This document shows positions 34,344-44,981 of a stretch of DNA of 55,190 bases, in pieces. Source of the stretch: an uncultured Achromobacter sp. (GTDB lineage Bacteria; Pseudomonadota; Gammaproteobacteria; Burkholderiales; Burkholderiaceae_B); assembly GCA_913775005.1 (NCBI GenBank), contig CAJYKY010000383.1:1-55190 (forward strand). Direction: 5' to 3'. The notes under the pieces are model-generated. The model was not told where the DNA came from, did no database searches, and worked only from the letters and a program-made list of their open reading frames with translations. Made by a program: the position numbers and the translations under genes. Within the stretch, counting starts at the first letter, position 1. Each line of letters starts with the position of its first letter.

Positions 34344-34913
34344 ATGCGCATTGCCGATGCCCAATGGATTCCTTCGACGCGTCACCAGACCTGGGACGCG
34401 TTGACCGACCCGAGAGTTTTGCAGAAGTGCATTCCGGGCTGCGTGGAAGTTGCGATGCGCAGCGCAACCGAATATGCCGTCACCCTGCGGGCAAAGATCG
34501 CAGGGATCGACACCGACTACGAGGGCGAGATCCTGCTCTCTGATGTCAACGCCCCCGACAGCTGCACGCTGGTGTTCGAAGGCAAGGGGCGCGCCGCCTG
34601 CCTGGCCATCGGCACCGCCCAGATCAACCTCACCGACAAAGACCAAGGCACGCGCGTGGCCTATACCGTTGCCGGCATGGCGGGCGGCAAGCTGGCCGAA
34701 TGCGGGGAAAGCCTGCTGCTCAAGGCCGGCGAGAAGATCATCGAAAAGTTCTTCGCGGCGTTCATTGACCACATGGCCGCGCAGCCACGCATCGCGCCGC
34801 CGCCACCGCCCCCCGAGCCCGAAGCCCGTGGCCTGTCCAATTCCCGATGGTCATGGGTGCTGGTGGTTCTAGTCATCGCGGTATTCTGGGGATACCACTC
34901 GTTCTACAAGTGA
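34344..34913 (+). CDS. CoxG-like SRPBCC protein with C-terminal membrane anchor
   Basis: A 189-residue protein of the CoxG (carbon monoxide dehydrogenase subunit G) family: DALTDPRVLQKCIPGC near the start and TRVAYTVAGMAGGKLAECG in the middle. A Pro-rich linker (PPPPPPEPE) and one C-terminal membrane segment follow, giving a cytoplasmic domain tethered to the membrane. No cox or other molybdenum-hydroxylase genes are near, so it is an orphan. AAGGAG stands 7 bases before ATG 34344. Confidence 0.87.
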   Translation: MRIADAQWIPSTRHQTWDALTDPRVLQKCIPGCVEVAMRSATEYAVTLRAKIAGIDTDYEGEILLSDVNAPDSCTLVFEGKGRAACLAIGTAQINLTDKDQGTRVAYTVAGMAGGKLAECGESLLLKAGEKIIEKFFAAFIDHMAAQPRIAPPPPPPEPEARGLSNSRWSWVLVVLVIAVFWGYHSFYK

Positions 34914-34946
34914 AAACCCTAGTGGGCTGGTGATATCCTAAGCGGC

Positions 34947-36365
34947 ATGACTCCGCCGCCCCCACCAGCCCAGCCATCGACTGACCCCGCCCACTCTCGA
35001 CGGGACTTGTTGATGGCGATGGCAGGGGTATCCGCCACGGTGGTATTGGCCGCGCTGGATTCCACCATCATCAGCACCACGCTGCCGCGCGTGGCGGAAG
35101 CGCTGAACGGCATGGCGCTATATGCCTGGGTCGGTACGGGCTACCTGCTGGCCACCGCGGCGTCGATTCTGATCTTCGGCCGGCTAGGCGACATGTTCGG
35201 CCGCAAGCCCTTGATGCTGGTGTCCGTCCTCATCATTGCGCTCGGGTCCATTGCCTGTGGCTTGGCGCAAACCATGACCCAGCTGATCGTATTTCGCACC
35301 TTGCAGGGCGTGGGTGGCGGCATGATGATCGCCACCGCGTTCGCGGCGCCGGCGGATCTGTTTCCCGATGCCAAGCAACGTGTGCGATGGATGGCATTGG
35401 TGTCTGCGGCCTTCGCCATGGCCAGCGGCATCGGACCCGTGCTGGGCGGTGCGGCGACGCAGGCGCTGGGCTGGCGCGCCGCCTTCTTCATTTCTCCGAT
35501 TGCCGCCGCCGGTGCATTCTTCCTGCTCGCGCGCTACTTTCCGCGTTTTCGACCCATTCACGATGGCAGTCGCAAGATCGACTGGCTTGGCGCCATCCTG
35601 CTGGTGCTGGCCGTTGGCGCCCCGCTGGCCGCGCTGGAACTGGCGTTTGCCCGGGGCGAACACGCGCATCCGCTGCTGGGCGCCATGCTGGCGGTGATCG
35701 GCGTGGCCGCCATCGCTATCCTGATCCCCACTGAACGCCGCGTAAAGTCACCGATCTTTCCGCTGCGCGTGCTCGCTGGCCAGGAATCCCGGCTGTTGAA
35801 TCTGGCCGCGATGATGGTGGGCGCGGTGATGTTCGTGCTGATCTTCTATAGCCCGCTGCTGTTGCAGCAGGTGCTGGGTTACACGCCCAGCGAAGCCGGT
35901 CTGCTGCTGACGCCGCTGGTGGCGGCGATTTCGGTGGGCAGCATCATCAATGGGCGCCTCTTTCCCCGGCAGACCGAGCCGCAGCGCCTGATGGTCTTTG
36001 GCGGCGTGCTGCTGGCGGCGGGCTGCCTGATGGTGTTGATGATTTCCCCCGGCACTTCGGCATGGTGGATCCTGGCGGCCTTCTTCGTCAATGGCTGCGC
36101 GCTGGGCTTTCTGTTGCCCAACCTGACGCTGTTCATGCAGATGCTGAGCGAACGCCGCGATGTCGGCGTGGCGTCCGCGCTGGTGCAGACCACGCGCGCG
36201 ATTGGCAGCGCGCTGGGCACGGCGATTGTCGGCATCATCATTTCGCACGGCACGGTACTAAACGGAGTGCGGGCGGGTCTGGTCCTTTGTATTGTCCTGT
36301 CGCTGACCTGCGCGCTGCTGGCGCACCGGGTGAAGATGAAAAATCTGGCCACCGGCCGTAAGTAA
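34947..36365 (+). CDS. MFS drug exporter, DHA2/EmrB type
   Basis: A 472-residue transporter with about 14 membrane segments. Motif A is GRLGDMFGRKPL between segments 2 and 3, and the antiporter motif region GIGPVLGGAATQALGWR is in segment 5. The opening AALDSTIISTTLPRVAEAL is the EmrB/QacA form. It should export drugs or other compounds against protons. It lies 33 bases after the CoxG-like gene, with its own start. No regulator is adjacent. Confidence 0.9.
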   Translation: MTPPPPPAQPSTDPAHSRRDLLMAMAGVSATVVLAALDSTIISTTLPRVAEALNGMALYAWVGTGYLLATAASILIFGRLGDMFGRKPLMLVSVLIIALGSIACGLAQTMTQLIVFRTLQGVGGGMMIATAFAAPADLFPDAKQRVRWMALVSAAFAMASGIGPVLGGAATQALGWRAAFFISPIAAAGAFFLLARYFPRFRPIHDGSRKIDWLGAILLVLAVGAPLAALELAFARGEHAHPLLGAMLAVIGVAAIAILIPTERRVKSPIFPLRVLAGQESRLLNLAAMMVGAVMFVLIFYSPLLLQQVLGYTPSEAGLLLTPLVAAISVGSIINGRLFPRQTEPQRLMVFGGVLLAAGCLMVLMISPGTSAWWILAAFFVNGCALGFLLPNLTLFMQMLSERRDVGVASALVQTTRAIGSALGTAIVGIIISHGTVLNGVRAGLVLCIVLSLTCALLAHRVKMKNLATGRK

Positions 36366-36448
36366 CCGGCAACGTAACTACGCAACCGCTTCCGACCCTT
36401 ACACGGAATTCTTCCGATCGCGCCCAAGCGGCGCCCCTGAGACCCATC

Positions 36449-37330
36449 ATGCGCCAACGCAATCTACTGGACCTGCTGCTGCTTGCAGCGGTCTGGGGCG
36501 GTTCCTTTTTGTTCATGCGAGTTGCCGTGAAGGAATTCGGCCCCATCGCGCTGATCGAACTTCGGGTGGGGCTGGCGGCGCTGTTCCTGCTGCCCGCCGC
36601 GATGTGGCGCGGCAAGCTGCCGTTGATCGCGCGGCGCTGGAAGGCCTTGTTGGTGGTCGGCACGCTCAATGCCGCGATTCCGTTTTTGCTCTACGCGTAT
36701 GCCGCGCAATCGCTAGGCGCCGGGTTCCTGTCCGTAGCCAACGCCGTGACGCCGGTGTGGGGCGCGGTGGTTGGATGGCTGTGGTTGAAAGACAGGTTGC
36801 CGTGGATGCGGTCGTTGGGATTGTTGATCGGCTTTCTGGGCATCGTGGTGCTGGTGTGGGACAAGCTCAACTTCCAGGCGGGCGGCACTGGGCCTGCGGT
36901 GCTGGCAGCGGTATCCGCGCCGGTGTTCTACGGCATTGCGGCCAACTTCACAAAGCGCTTCCTGACCGGCGTGGATGCGCTGGCCAGCGCCACGGGCAGC
37001 ATGATCGGCGCGTCTCTGGTGCTGCTGCCGCTCGCCATTTCGGCATGGCCCGAGGCGCCGGCATCGGCGGCCGCGTGGATATCCACCATCCTGCTGGCGG
37101 TGGTGTGCACCGGCGCGGCGTACATCGTGTTCTTCCGCCTGATTGCCAACGTGGGCCCGACTGCGGCGGTCAGCGTCACCTTCCTGGTGCCGATCTTTGG
37201 CGTGGTGTGGGGCGCGTGGTTTCTGGATGAAAACATCACGACGTCGATCGCGGTGGGCGCGGCGGTGATTCTGGTGGGCACTGCGCTGGCGCTGGGCTTG
37301 ATCAAGCCCCGGCCCCGTCCGGCGCCGTAA
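36449..37330 (+). CDS. EamA/DMT-family transporter
   Basis: A 293-residue protein with ten predicted membrane segments in two EamA halves. It opens with LLAAVWGGSFLFMRVAV and carries NAVTPVWGAVVGWLWLKDRL in the first half and the matching VTFLVPIFGVVWGAWFLDE in the second. Members export amino acids or metabolites. Substrate not readable. Independent of the MFS gene by an 83-base gap. Confidence 0.9.
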   Translation: MRQRNLLDLLLLAAVWGGSFLFMRVAVKEFGPIALIELRVGLAALFLLPAAMWRGKLPLIARRWKALLVVGTLNAAIPFLLYAYAAQSLGAGFLSVANAVTPVWGAVVGWLWLKDRLPWMRSLGLLIGFLGIVVLVWDKLNFQAGGTGPAVLAAVSAPVFYGIAANFTKRFLTGVDALASATGSMIGASLVLLPLAISAWPEAPASAAAWISTILLAVVCTGAAYIVFFRLIANVGPTAAVSVTFLVPIFGVVWGAWFLDENITTSIAVGAAVILVGTALALGLIKPRPRPAP

Positions 37331-37363
37331 CGGCTCGACGGTAGCCCCAGCGGTAGCGCCGCA

Positions 37364-38575
37364 CTAATACTTATCCGACGTCCCCGTCAGCGCCACGCCG
37401 ATCCGCAGCATGGTGTAAGACACCGCGTCCACCCAGCGCCGCACCCAGCCACGGCGCTGATAATCCAGCGGACGAATGAAGCGGCCGCCTTCGCGGATCG
37501 CGGTTTCCAGGCGTTCCTGCAAATCCCACGCAAAGGGCTGGTCGTCCACAACGACATTGGCCTCGCGCGCCAGCAGCAGGCTGAAAGGATCCAGGTTGGA
37601 CGAACCCACCGTCGCCACGTTGTCGATCACCGCGACCTTGGCGTGCAGGTAGCTGGGCATGTATTCGTAGATCTCGATGCCGTCGCGCAGCAGCTGGTCG
37701 TACAGCGAGCGCGTGGCGTGATACTGCATGCGGTATTCGACCTTGCCTTGCAGCAGCAAGCGCACGCGTACGCCGCGCGCAGCGGCTTTGGCCAGGGCGC
37801 GGCGGAACTGTCGGCCCGGGAAGAAATACGCGTTGGCGATCAGGATGTCACGGCGCGCTTGCGTGATGCCATATAGATACGCGCGTTCGAACGTCTGCCG
37901 ATAGCGCAGGTTGTCGCGCAGCACCAGCGCGGCGCGCAGCGTGCCGCAAGGTTCCACATGCGCATGATGCGGCTTGGTGAGCCGCATGCGGCTCCAGTCG
38001 CGCGGATGGCGCCGCAGCCGCGCCCAGTTCAGCCGCACCCACAACAGGTCCTGCGCGTAGGCGGCTTCGGTGACCAGCGGCCCTTCCACTTGCACGGCGA
38101 AGTCGAAACGCGGCGCGTTGATGCCATCGGTAGGGTCCAGGTCATCGTAGTCATCAATGACATTGATGCCGCCAATGAACGCGATGCGTCCATCCACGAT
38201 GGTGACTTTGCGATGCAGCCGTCGCAGCCGGCTGCGCGACGGAATCATGCGCGCGAACCAGCGGGGCTCGGGCCGGAAAATGCGACATTGCGCGCCGGCT
38301 TCCAACAACAGCGTGCGCACGTAGTCGACGCTCATGGCACTGCCAAAACCGTCCAGCACCACCCGCACCTTCACGCCGCGCCGCGCCGCCGCCGTCAGGC
38401 ATTCCAGCACCTGCGAGCCGCTACGGTCGACCATGAAGATATAGGTCTCCAGGTGCACGCTGACCTGCGCGGCATCGATGGCCTCGCACAAGGCGGGAAA
38501 GAAGTCGGACCCGTTCTGCAACAAGCGGATGCTGTTGCCCTCCGTCCACTCCAGCTTGACCTGCTCGGTCTTCAC
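37364..38575 (-). CDS. Cardiolipin synthase, ClsB-type phospholipase D protein
   Basis: A 403-residue protein with two phospholipase D sites, LHRKVTIVDGRIAF and LHAKVAVIDNVATVGSSN, each with the HxKxxxxD core. Length and lack of N-terminal membrane segments fit ClsB (YbhO). It would join two phospholipid head groups to make cardiolipin. The start is GTG 38575, overlapping the stop of the EEP-family gene as GTGA. A ClsB-EEP (YbhO-YbhP) pair is known from E. coli. Confidence 0.88.
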   Translation of the reverse strand: MKTEQVKLEWTEGNSIRLLQNGSDFFPALCEAIDAAQVSVHLETYIFMVDRSGSQVLECLTAAARRGVKVRVVLDGFGSAMSVDYVRTLLLEAGAQCRIFRPEPRWFARMIPSRSRLRRLHRKVTIVDGRIAFIGGINVIDDYDDLDPTDGINAPRFDFAVQVEGPLVTEAAYAQDLLWVRLNWARLRRHPRDWSRMRLTKPHHAHVEPCGTLRAALVLRDNLRYRQTFERAYLYGITQARRDILIANAYFFPGRQFRRALAKAAARGVRVRLLLQGKVEYRMQYHATRSLYDQLLRDGIEIYEYMPSYLHAKVAVIDNVATVGSSNLDPFSLLLAREANVVVDDQPFAWDLQERLETAIREGGRFIRPLDYQRRGWVRRWVDAVSYTMLRIGVALTGTSDKY

Positions 38576-39438
38576 GGAAGTTCCAGCTCGGCCAGCAAGG
38601 GAGAGTGATCGGAAAGCCGCGCCCACTCCCGTCCGCGCAGCACGCGCGCGCTGCGCACGGCAAAGCCGCGCTGATAGATGCGGTCCAGACGGAACCACGG
38701 GAACACGGCGGGGAACGTGCGGGGCGGCGGCAGCAGCAGACGCGAGCTGCCCTCCATGCCCAGCTGATTGTTGCGTTCCATGACCGACAGGCCGCTGTTG
38801 GGCAGGCCCCGCAGCGCATTGCTGAGCCGTTTGACGGAATCCCGCAGGCGCGGCAATTCACCGCCATGGCTGCGCGGCGCATGCGAGAACACTTCGTACA
38901 GGCCAAGCTGCTGCACGAACAGCGGCGCAAGCCGGTCATTCCAGTCGTTGAAATCGCCGGCGATCAGGATGGGTTCGCCATCGGGCACCATGCGCCGGAT
39001 GCGCTCGGTCAGCGCCAGGATCTGGCGGCTGCGGCTGCCGGCGAACAGGCCAAGATGCACCACGAAGCAATGCACCGCCCGGCCATCGAGTTCAATGCGC
39101 GCGTGCAGCAGCCCGCGTTGCTCTAGCCGATGGTCAGAGATGTCGAGGTTTTCGTGGTCAAGAATGGGGTAGCGCGACAGCAGCGCATTGCCGTGATCCG
39201 TGGCATGGCGCACGGCGTTGCGGCCATAGGCCACATCCAGCCGTAAGGCGGCGGCCAGCGATTCGTGTTGAAGATCAAGCAGTGACTTCTGCTCGTTGCG
39301 GCCTTGGACTTCCTGAAGAAAGACCAGGTCAGGGCGCAGGCCGTAAAGACCCAGGCGTAGTTCATTCAGGGAATCGCGCCGGCCCAACGCCGAACGGCCC
39401 TTGTGAATGTTGTAGCTGACGACACGGATGAGCGACAT
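38572..39438 (-). CDS. Endonuclease/exonuclease/phosphatase-family protein, YbhP-like
   Basis: A 288-residue EEP-fold protein. The metal and phosphate motifs are SYNIHKGRS at the start, FLQEVQGRNE, GDFNDWND in the middle and LSDHSPLLAEL at the end. Family members hydrolyse phosphodiesters in nucleic acids or lipids. Coupling with the ClsB-like gene suggests a role in phospholipid metabolism. ATG 39438 is preferred to an upstream start. Confidence 0.88.
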   Translation of the reverse strand: MSLIRVVSYNIHKGRSALGRRDSLNELRLGLYGLRPDLVFLQEVQGRNEQKSLLDLQHESLAAALRLDVAYGRNAVRHATDHGNALLSRYPILDHENLDISDHRLEQRGLLHARIELDGRAVHCFVVHLGLFAGSRSRQILALTERIRRMVPDGEPILIAGDFNDWNDRLAPLFVQQLGLYEVFSHAPRSHGGELPRLRDSVKRLSNALRGLPNSGLSVMERNNQLGMEGSSRLLLPPPRTFPAVFPWFRLDRIYQRGFAVRSARVLRGREWARLSDHSPLLAELELP

Positions 39439-39600
39439 AAAAGCGATGGCGCCTTTGAAAACAGAGGAACCACTAACCAAGCCCGAACAGCGGCCCAGTC
39501 AGCACCGCCAACAAAGCGGCGTTTGCCAGATTACCTCAATTCCACACCACCCCGCCGCAACAGAAATCTCTCCGTAAGCAACACGCTCGGCCCAAGCGAG

Positions 39601-39677
39601 GCCGCCGGGATCCGGCTCCGCCGGTCCCGCGAGGCGCCCCCCTGGGGGGGAGGCGCCCCGGCGCCTCGGGGGGGGGA
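39601..39677. repeat. GC-rich intergenic repeat with hairpins after aspS
   Basis: This block sits in the 239-base spacer and ends against the aspS stop. GAGGCGCC occurs at 39631 and 39650; the second copy pairs perfectly with GGCGCCTC at 39660-39667. Runs of C and G on either side of CCTGG form another stem. It looks like a REP-type element and could stop aspS transcription, though it lacks a T-run. The rest of the spacer shows nothing. Confidence 0.6.
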
Positions 39678-41465
<1,788 letters not shown>

Positions 41466-41505
41466 GCGGGATGACTCCGTTGTGTGCTTAGTTTGAGCGT
41501 AAGGG

Positions 41506-42177
41506 TTACGAATCGGCGGGCGGCGCGTCTTGCGCGCTACCTGCCGGAGAGAGCGGGGCCGGCCGGCTCCCGGGCGTGAACGCCTGGGCCGGGGCGACCA
41601 CGCCCATGGAAACGATGTACTTCAATGCCGCGTCCACGCTCATCTGAAGATCGATCGCGTCGGCGCGAGGCATCATCAGGAAAAAGCCGGACGTGGGGTT
41701 CGGCGTCGTCGGCACGTACACGCTGATGTGGTCGCCTGGCATCAGGTCGGCCACTTCACCGCTGGGCGTGCCGGTGACAAAGGCAATGGTCCAGGATCCC
41801 GCGCGCGGGTACTGCACCAGCACCGCGCGGCGAAATGCCTGGCCGTTCGGCGCCAGCACGGTATCGCTGACCTGCTTGACCGAGTTGTAGATGGAGCGCA
41901 CCAGGGGAATGCGGCCCAGCAGGTTTTCCCACTGGTCCACCATGGTGCGGCCGATCAGGTTGGCCGCGAAAATGCCCGTCAACAGTACCACCACGATAAC
42001 CAGAACGAAGCGGAAGCCGGGGATGTCGATGCCGAACAGCGATTCGGACGACAGAAAGCCAGGCACGAACCCTTCAAGGGTGGCGACCAGCAGACCCAGC
42101 ACCCACACCGTGATGACCAGGGGAACCCAGATCAGCAGGCCGGTGATGAAGTACTTCTTGATCAGGCGCATCCGCAT
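41506..42177 (-). CDS. DUF502-family membrane protein
   Basis: A 223-residue protein with two N-terminal membrane segments (about 10-35 and 55-80) and the DUF502 stretches LIKKYFITGLLIWVPLVIT and SIYNSVKQVSDTVL, then a soluble domain with PTTPNPTSGFF. Function is unknown for the family. It is often encoded near aspS, as here (40 bases upstream of aspS). ATG 42177 or 42171 may be the start; a longer frame runs into FmdB. Confidence 0.88.
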   Translation of the reverse strand: MRMRLIKKYFITGLLIWVPLVITVWVLGLLVATLEGFVPGFLSSESLFGIDIPGFRFVLVIVVVLLTGIFAANLIGRTMVDQWENLLGRIPLVRSIYNSVKQVSDTVLAPNGQAFRRAVLVQYPRAGSWTIAFVTGTPSGEVADLMPGDHISVYVPTTPNPTSGFFLMMPRADAIDLQMSVDAALKYIVSMGVVAPAQAFTPGSRPAPLSPAGSAQDAPPADS

Positions 42178-42187
42178 CGCGATGGCT

Positions 42188-42508
42188 CTAGGCGGCCGAC
42201 CCGCCCGTGGGCGCGGCCGGAGCCGCAGCCGGCGCCGCAGCGGCCGGCGCTGACGCAGCCGGGGCAGCCGGCGCGGCGCCTTCCGAGGGAGCCGGCGTGC
42301 TGGTCGGCGCAGCGCCGCCAGAACCGTTGCCCCGGAAATCGGTGACATACCAGCCGGAGCCCTTGAGCTGGAATCCAGCCGCGGTCACCTGCTTGGAAAA
42401 CGTGCTTTGACCGCATTCGGGGCAAACCGAAAGCGGCGCGTCGGAAATCTTCTGCAAGACGTCTTTGGCATGGCCGCAGGCGCTGCACTTATAAGCGTAG
42501 ATGGGCAT
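42188..42508 (-). CDS. FmdB-type zinc ribbon protein
   Basis: A 106-residue protein with a zinc ribbon formed by Cys8, Cys11, Cys29 and Cys32, and the family's FQLKGSGWYVTDF. The C-terminal 40 residues are rich in Ala, Pro and Gly and are probably disordered. FmdB proteins are thought to be small regulators; the role is unknown. It lies directly upstream of the DUF502 gene, in the usual FmdB-DUF502-aspS order. Confidence 0.88.
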   Translation of the reverse strand: MPIYAYKCSACGHAKDVLQKISDAPLSVCPECGQSTFSKQVTAAGFQLKGSGWYVTDFRGNGSGGAAPTSTPAPSEGAAPAAPAASAPAAAAPAAAPAAPTGGSAA

Positions 42509-42700
42509 CAGGAGCTCCCAGGCGCGGGCCCGGAAAATCAAAAGCCGTCGGGAACCGAACGTTAAGGTTCAGGGCGGCGGTCGGGCATGGCCGGAAAAAA
42601 ATCGGGAAAGTCTTGAATTTTAGCGGTTTTTCGTGAAGCGTCGGTGTCCGGCCCGGCGGGGCTGCGCCGGGGCCACAGATTGCCTGCCTGGATGGCCTGC

Positions 42701-43984
42701 CTAGACCGGCAGCAGGAACATCACCGCCGCGATCAGGGTCGGCCCCAACGCCGACAGGAACAGGCGGCCCGACGAAATGCTGCCGTCCGGAAAATGGTTT
42801 TTCAGGATGGCAAAACCCGCCGGGTTGGGCGCGTTGGCAATCACGGTCAGCCCCCCGCCCGTGACGGCGCCGGCCACCAGCATGTAACGCCAGGCCTCGC
42901 TCGTGCCCTCCACCAGCGACCCCAGATACGTCAGCGCGGCGTTGTCGGTAATGGCCGTCAACGCCGTTGCGCCCCAGAACAGCACAAAGGGTTCCAAGCC
43001 GCCCAGCAGATCCTGCAACCACCATTTCTGCAAACCGCCCAGCACCACCAGCCCGGCCAGAAAGAAGCCCACCATCAGTCCTTCTTTGATCAGCAGGCGG
43101 TTCTGATGGCGCTTGTACGCTTCCGAGAAGCCGATGAACATCATCAGCAGGCCCAGGAAAATCGCGGGGTGATGCGCCGTCAGCACCACGGCCACCAGGA
43201 AGACGAGGTGCACCAGGATCACGATGGCGGGCACGGGCGGACGCTTGTCCGCGCCCTCTTCGCCGTCCACGCCGCTGCCCGTCCCTACCGACCGTTCCAT
43301 CAGCGCCTTGCGGCAGATGAAGGTGAGCAGGCCTGCGTTCAGGCACACGGCGATGGCGGCACGCCAGCCGAAATGCTGCGCCATGTATGCCGTGTCCCAG
43401 TTGAACGTGGACGCCACCATCAGCACCGGCGGCGCGGCATAAGACGTCAGCACGCCGCCAATCGACACGTTCACGAACAGCACGCCCAGCGTCAGATACT
43501 TGAAGCCCGCGCGGCCGCTCGTGCGGAAATAAGCGTCGCGCAGCAAGATCGCGGCCAGCGTCATGGCGGCCGGTTCGGTAATGAAGGAACCGCCCAGCGG
43601 CACCAGCGCCATCACCACGAAGAAGGTGGCCAATTCACGCGGCAGCGGCAACACGCGCGCCACGATGCGCACCATCAAGCCCACCATTTCCAGGATGGGC
43701 CGGCTGGCCGCCACCACCATGATCACAAAGACGAACAGCGGCTCGGTGAAGTTGCGCGTGTCCATGTAGTTGATCGCGCTGGCCGGGCCGGACAGCGCGG
43801 CCATCGTCACGATCAGCGCAAAGGCCCAGACGCCGAACACCGCTTCGACTTCAGCCAGCAGATGCCAGAAGCCCGCGTGGGGACCGCCACGGTGCGCCAG
43901 CCGCGCAAACACAGGGACCGAGAACGTATGAAGCACCGCCACGGCGAACAGAATTGTGGCGATGACTTCAATGGGCTGAGGCAT
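42701..43984 (-). CDS. Putative Na+/H+ antiporter
   Basis: A 427-residue protein with about 11-12 membrane segments. It has the features of the ArsB/NhaD superfamily group annotated as putative Na+/H+ antiporters: GGSFITEPAAMTLAAIL and TAITDNAALTYLGSL, where the repeated Thr/Asp positions lie in helix breaks. A soluble loop near residues 240-255 is rich in Gly and Glu. Ion specificity is inferred from the family. The 192-base gap to FmdB shows only a GC-rich imperfect hairpin. Confidence 0.82.
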   Translation of the reverse strand: MPQPIEVIATILFAVAVLHTFSVPVFARLAHRGGPHAGFWHLLAEVEAVFGVWAFALIVTMAALSGPASAINYMDTRNFTEPLFVFVIMVVAASRPILEMVGLMVRIVARVLPLPRELATFFVVMALVPLGGSFITEPAAMTLAAILLRDAYFRTSGRAGFKYLTLGVLFVNVSIGGVLTSYAAPPVLMVASTFNWDTAYMAQHFGWRAAIAVCLNAGLLTFICRKALMERSVGTGSGVDGEEGADKRPPVPAIVILVHLVFLVAVVLTAHHPAIFLGLLMMFIGFSEAYKRHQNRLLIKEGLMVGFFLAGLVVLGGLQKWWLQDLLGGLEPFVLFWGATALTAITDNAALTYLGSLVEGTSEAWRYMLVAGAVTGGGLTVIANAPNPAGFAILKNHFPDGSISSGRLFLSALGPTLIAAVMFLLPV

Positions 43985-44084
43985 GACGGGACCTTCGCGA
44001 AATAGGGACTCGGACTATAACGCGGCGGCTGCGCGATGAAACTACGGGTCTACACCGGGGTTGGCACGTTGATCCGCCAGCGCA

Positions 44085-44981
44085 TCACGCAATCGGCGCG
44101 GGCGGCTCCGCGCCCAGTTGCGCGGCCTTCATCTCCATCAACAAGCTGTGCAGCATCTCGGTGGACAAGCCATGCAGCACCAGGCGGTAGCCCGCGCGCA
44201 GCGTCGACAGCGGCACCAGCGGGTGGCTGTTGTTGACCAGGATCAGGTGCTGCGGCGCGCCCAGCAACTTGGCCGCATAGATGCCGATGGTCTCGTCCAG
44301 CTGTAGCGAATTGCAGGCGCGCCAGAAATCGTTGTCGGTCAGCATCAGCTGATACAGCGGCGTGAAAAGTTCGATGGCGCTTTGCAGGTCCAGAAAATTC
44401 AGCTTGCCGCGCGGCATGTCCTCCAGCTTGAGCGGCGGATCCTGGATCATCGAAAAATCCACCGACTCGGGCGCGTGCATTTCCACGCCCGCGTCCCGCA
44501 ACGCCTGGTTCAAGCGGATCACGAAGTTGAAGAGGTTCAGGTCATGTTTGACGAAAAGCTCGTCCGCCAAATCATCGATCTCCAGAGGTTCCAGCGGCGT
44601 CGTCGTGATCGGCACCGGGGAATTCGCCGCGATGAAGGCCAGCGCCTGCGCGCCCAGATGGAAGTGGCGCAGGATCAGCCAGTTGGCTTCGGGCGAGACA
44701 AAGCGCTTGAGCCCCCACGCCAGGATGCGGTGCAGCAGCTTGGAATGCGACCAGCGGCGCGGCAGGAAGGTCTTCACCACCTGGATCAGGATGATGAAAG
44801 CGCGCGCCAGCGGCCGCAGAAACGGCAGCAGGTATTGGCGCGACGCGCAGCTGGAATCCGTCAGCCAGGCCTTCTTCACCTTGTCCGGCAGCGGCGTGCT
44901 GCGGTCCAGGTACAAGGCCAGCCAGGGGCTAGGGTCAGCCGGGTCGTGCGGCTTGGCCAGGAATTCGGGTTCCGTGCTCAT
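44085..44981 (-). CDS. Unknown protein of the KAS III-fusion lipid cluster
   Basis: A 298-residue protein that I do not recognise. Features include SSCASRQYLLPFLRPL, a central hydrophobic patch near residues 70-90 and LNLFNFVIRLNQALRDAG. No signal peptide or catalytic motif was identified. Its start overlaps the stop of the KAS III-fusion gene by 4 bases (ATGA), so it should be co-translated and act in the same pathway. It could bind a lipid or the enzymes; this is a guess. Confidence 0.72.
   Translation of the reverse strand: MSTEPEFLAKPHDPADPSPWLALYLDRSTPLPDKVKKAWLTDSSCASRQYLLPFLRPLARAFIILIQVVKTFLPRRWSHSKLLHRILAWGLKRFVSPEANWLILRHFHLGAQALAFIAANSPVPITTTPLEPLEIDDLADELFVKHDLNLFNFVIRLNQALRDAGVEMHAPESVDFSMIQDPPLKLEDMPRGKLNFLDLQSAIELFTPLYQLMLTDNDFWRACNSLQLDETIGIYAAKLLGAPQHLILVNNSHPLVPLSTLRAGYRLVLHGLSTEMLHSLLMEMKAAQLGAEPPAPIA

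Noticed and set aside
42644..44005. 453-codon ORF on the + strand opposite the antiporter
   Set aside because: Shadow ORF: rich in His, Gln and Arg, with no membrane segment or motif, while the minus strand encodes a coherent transporter.
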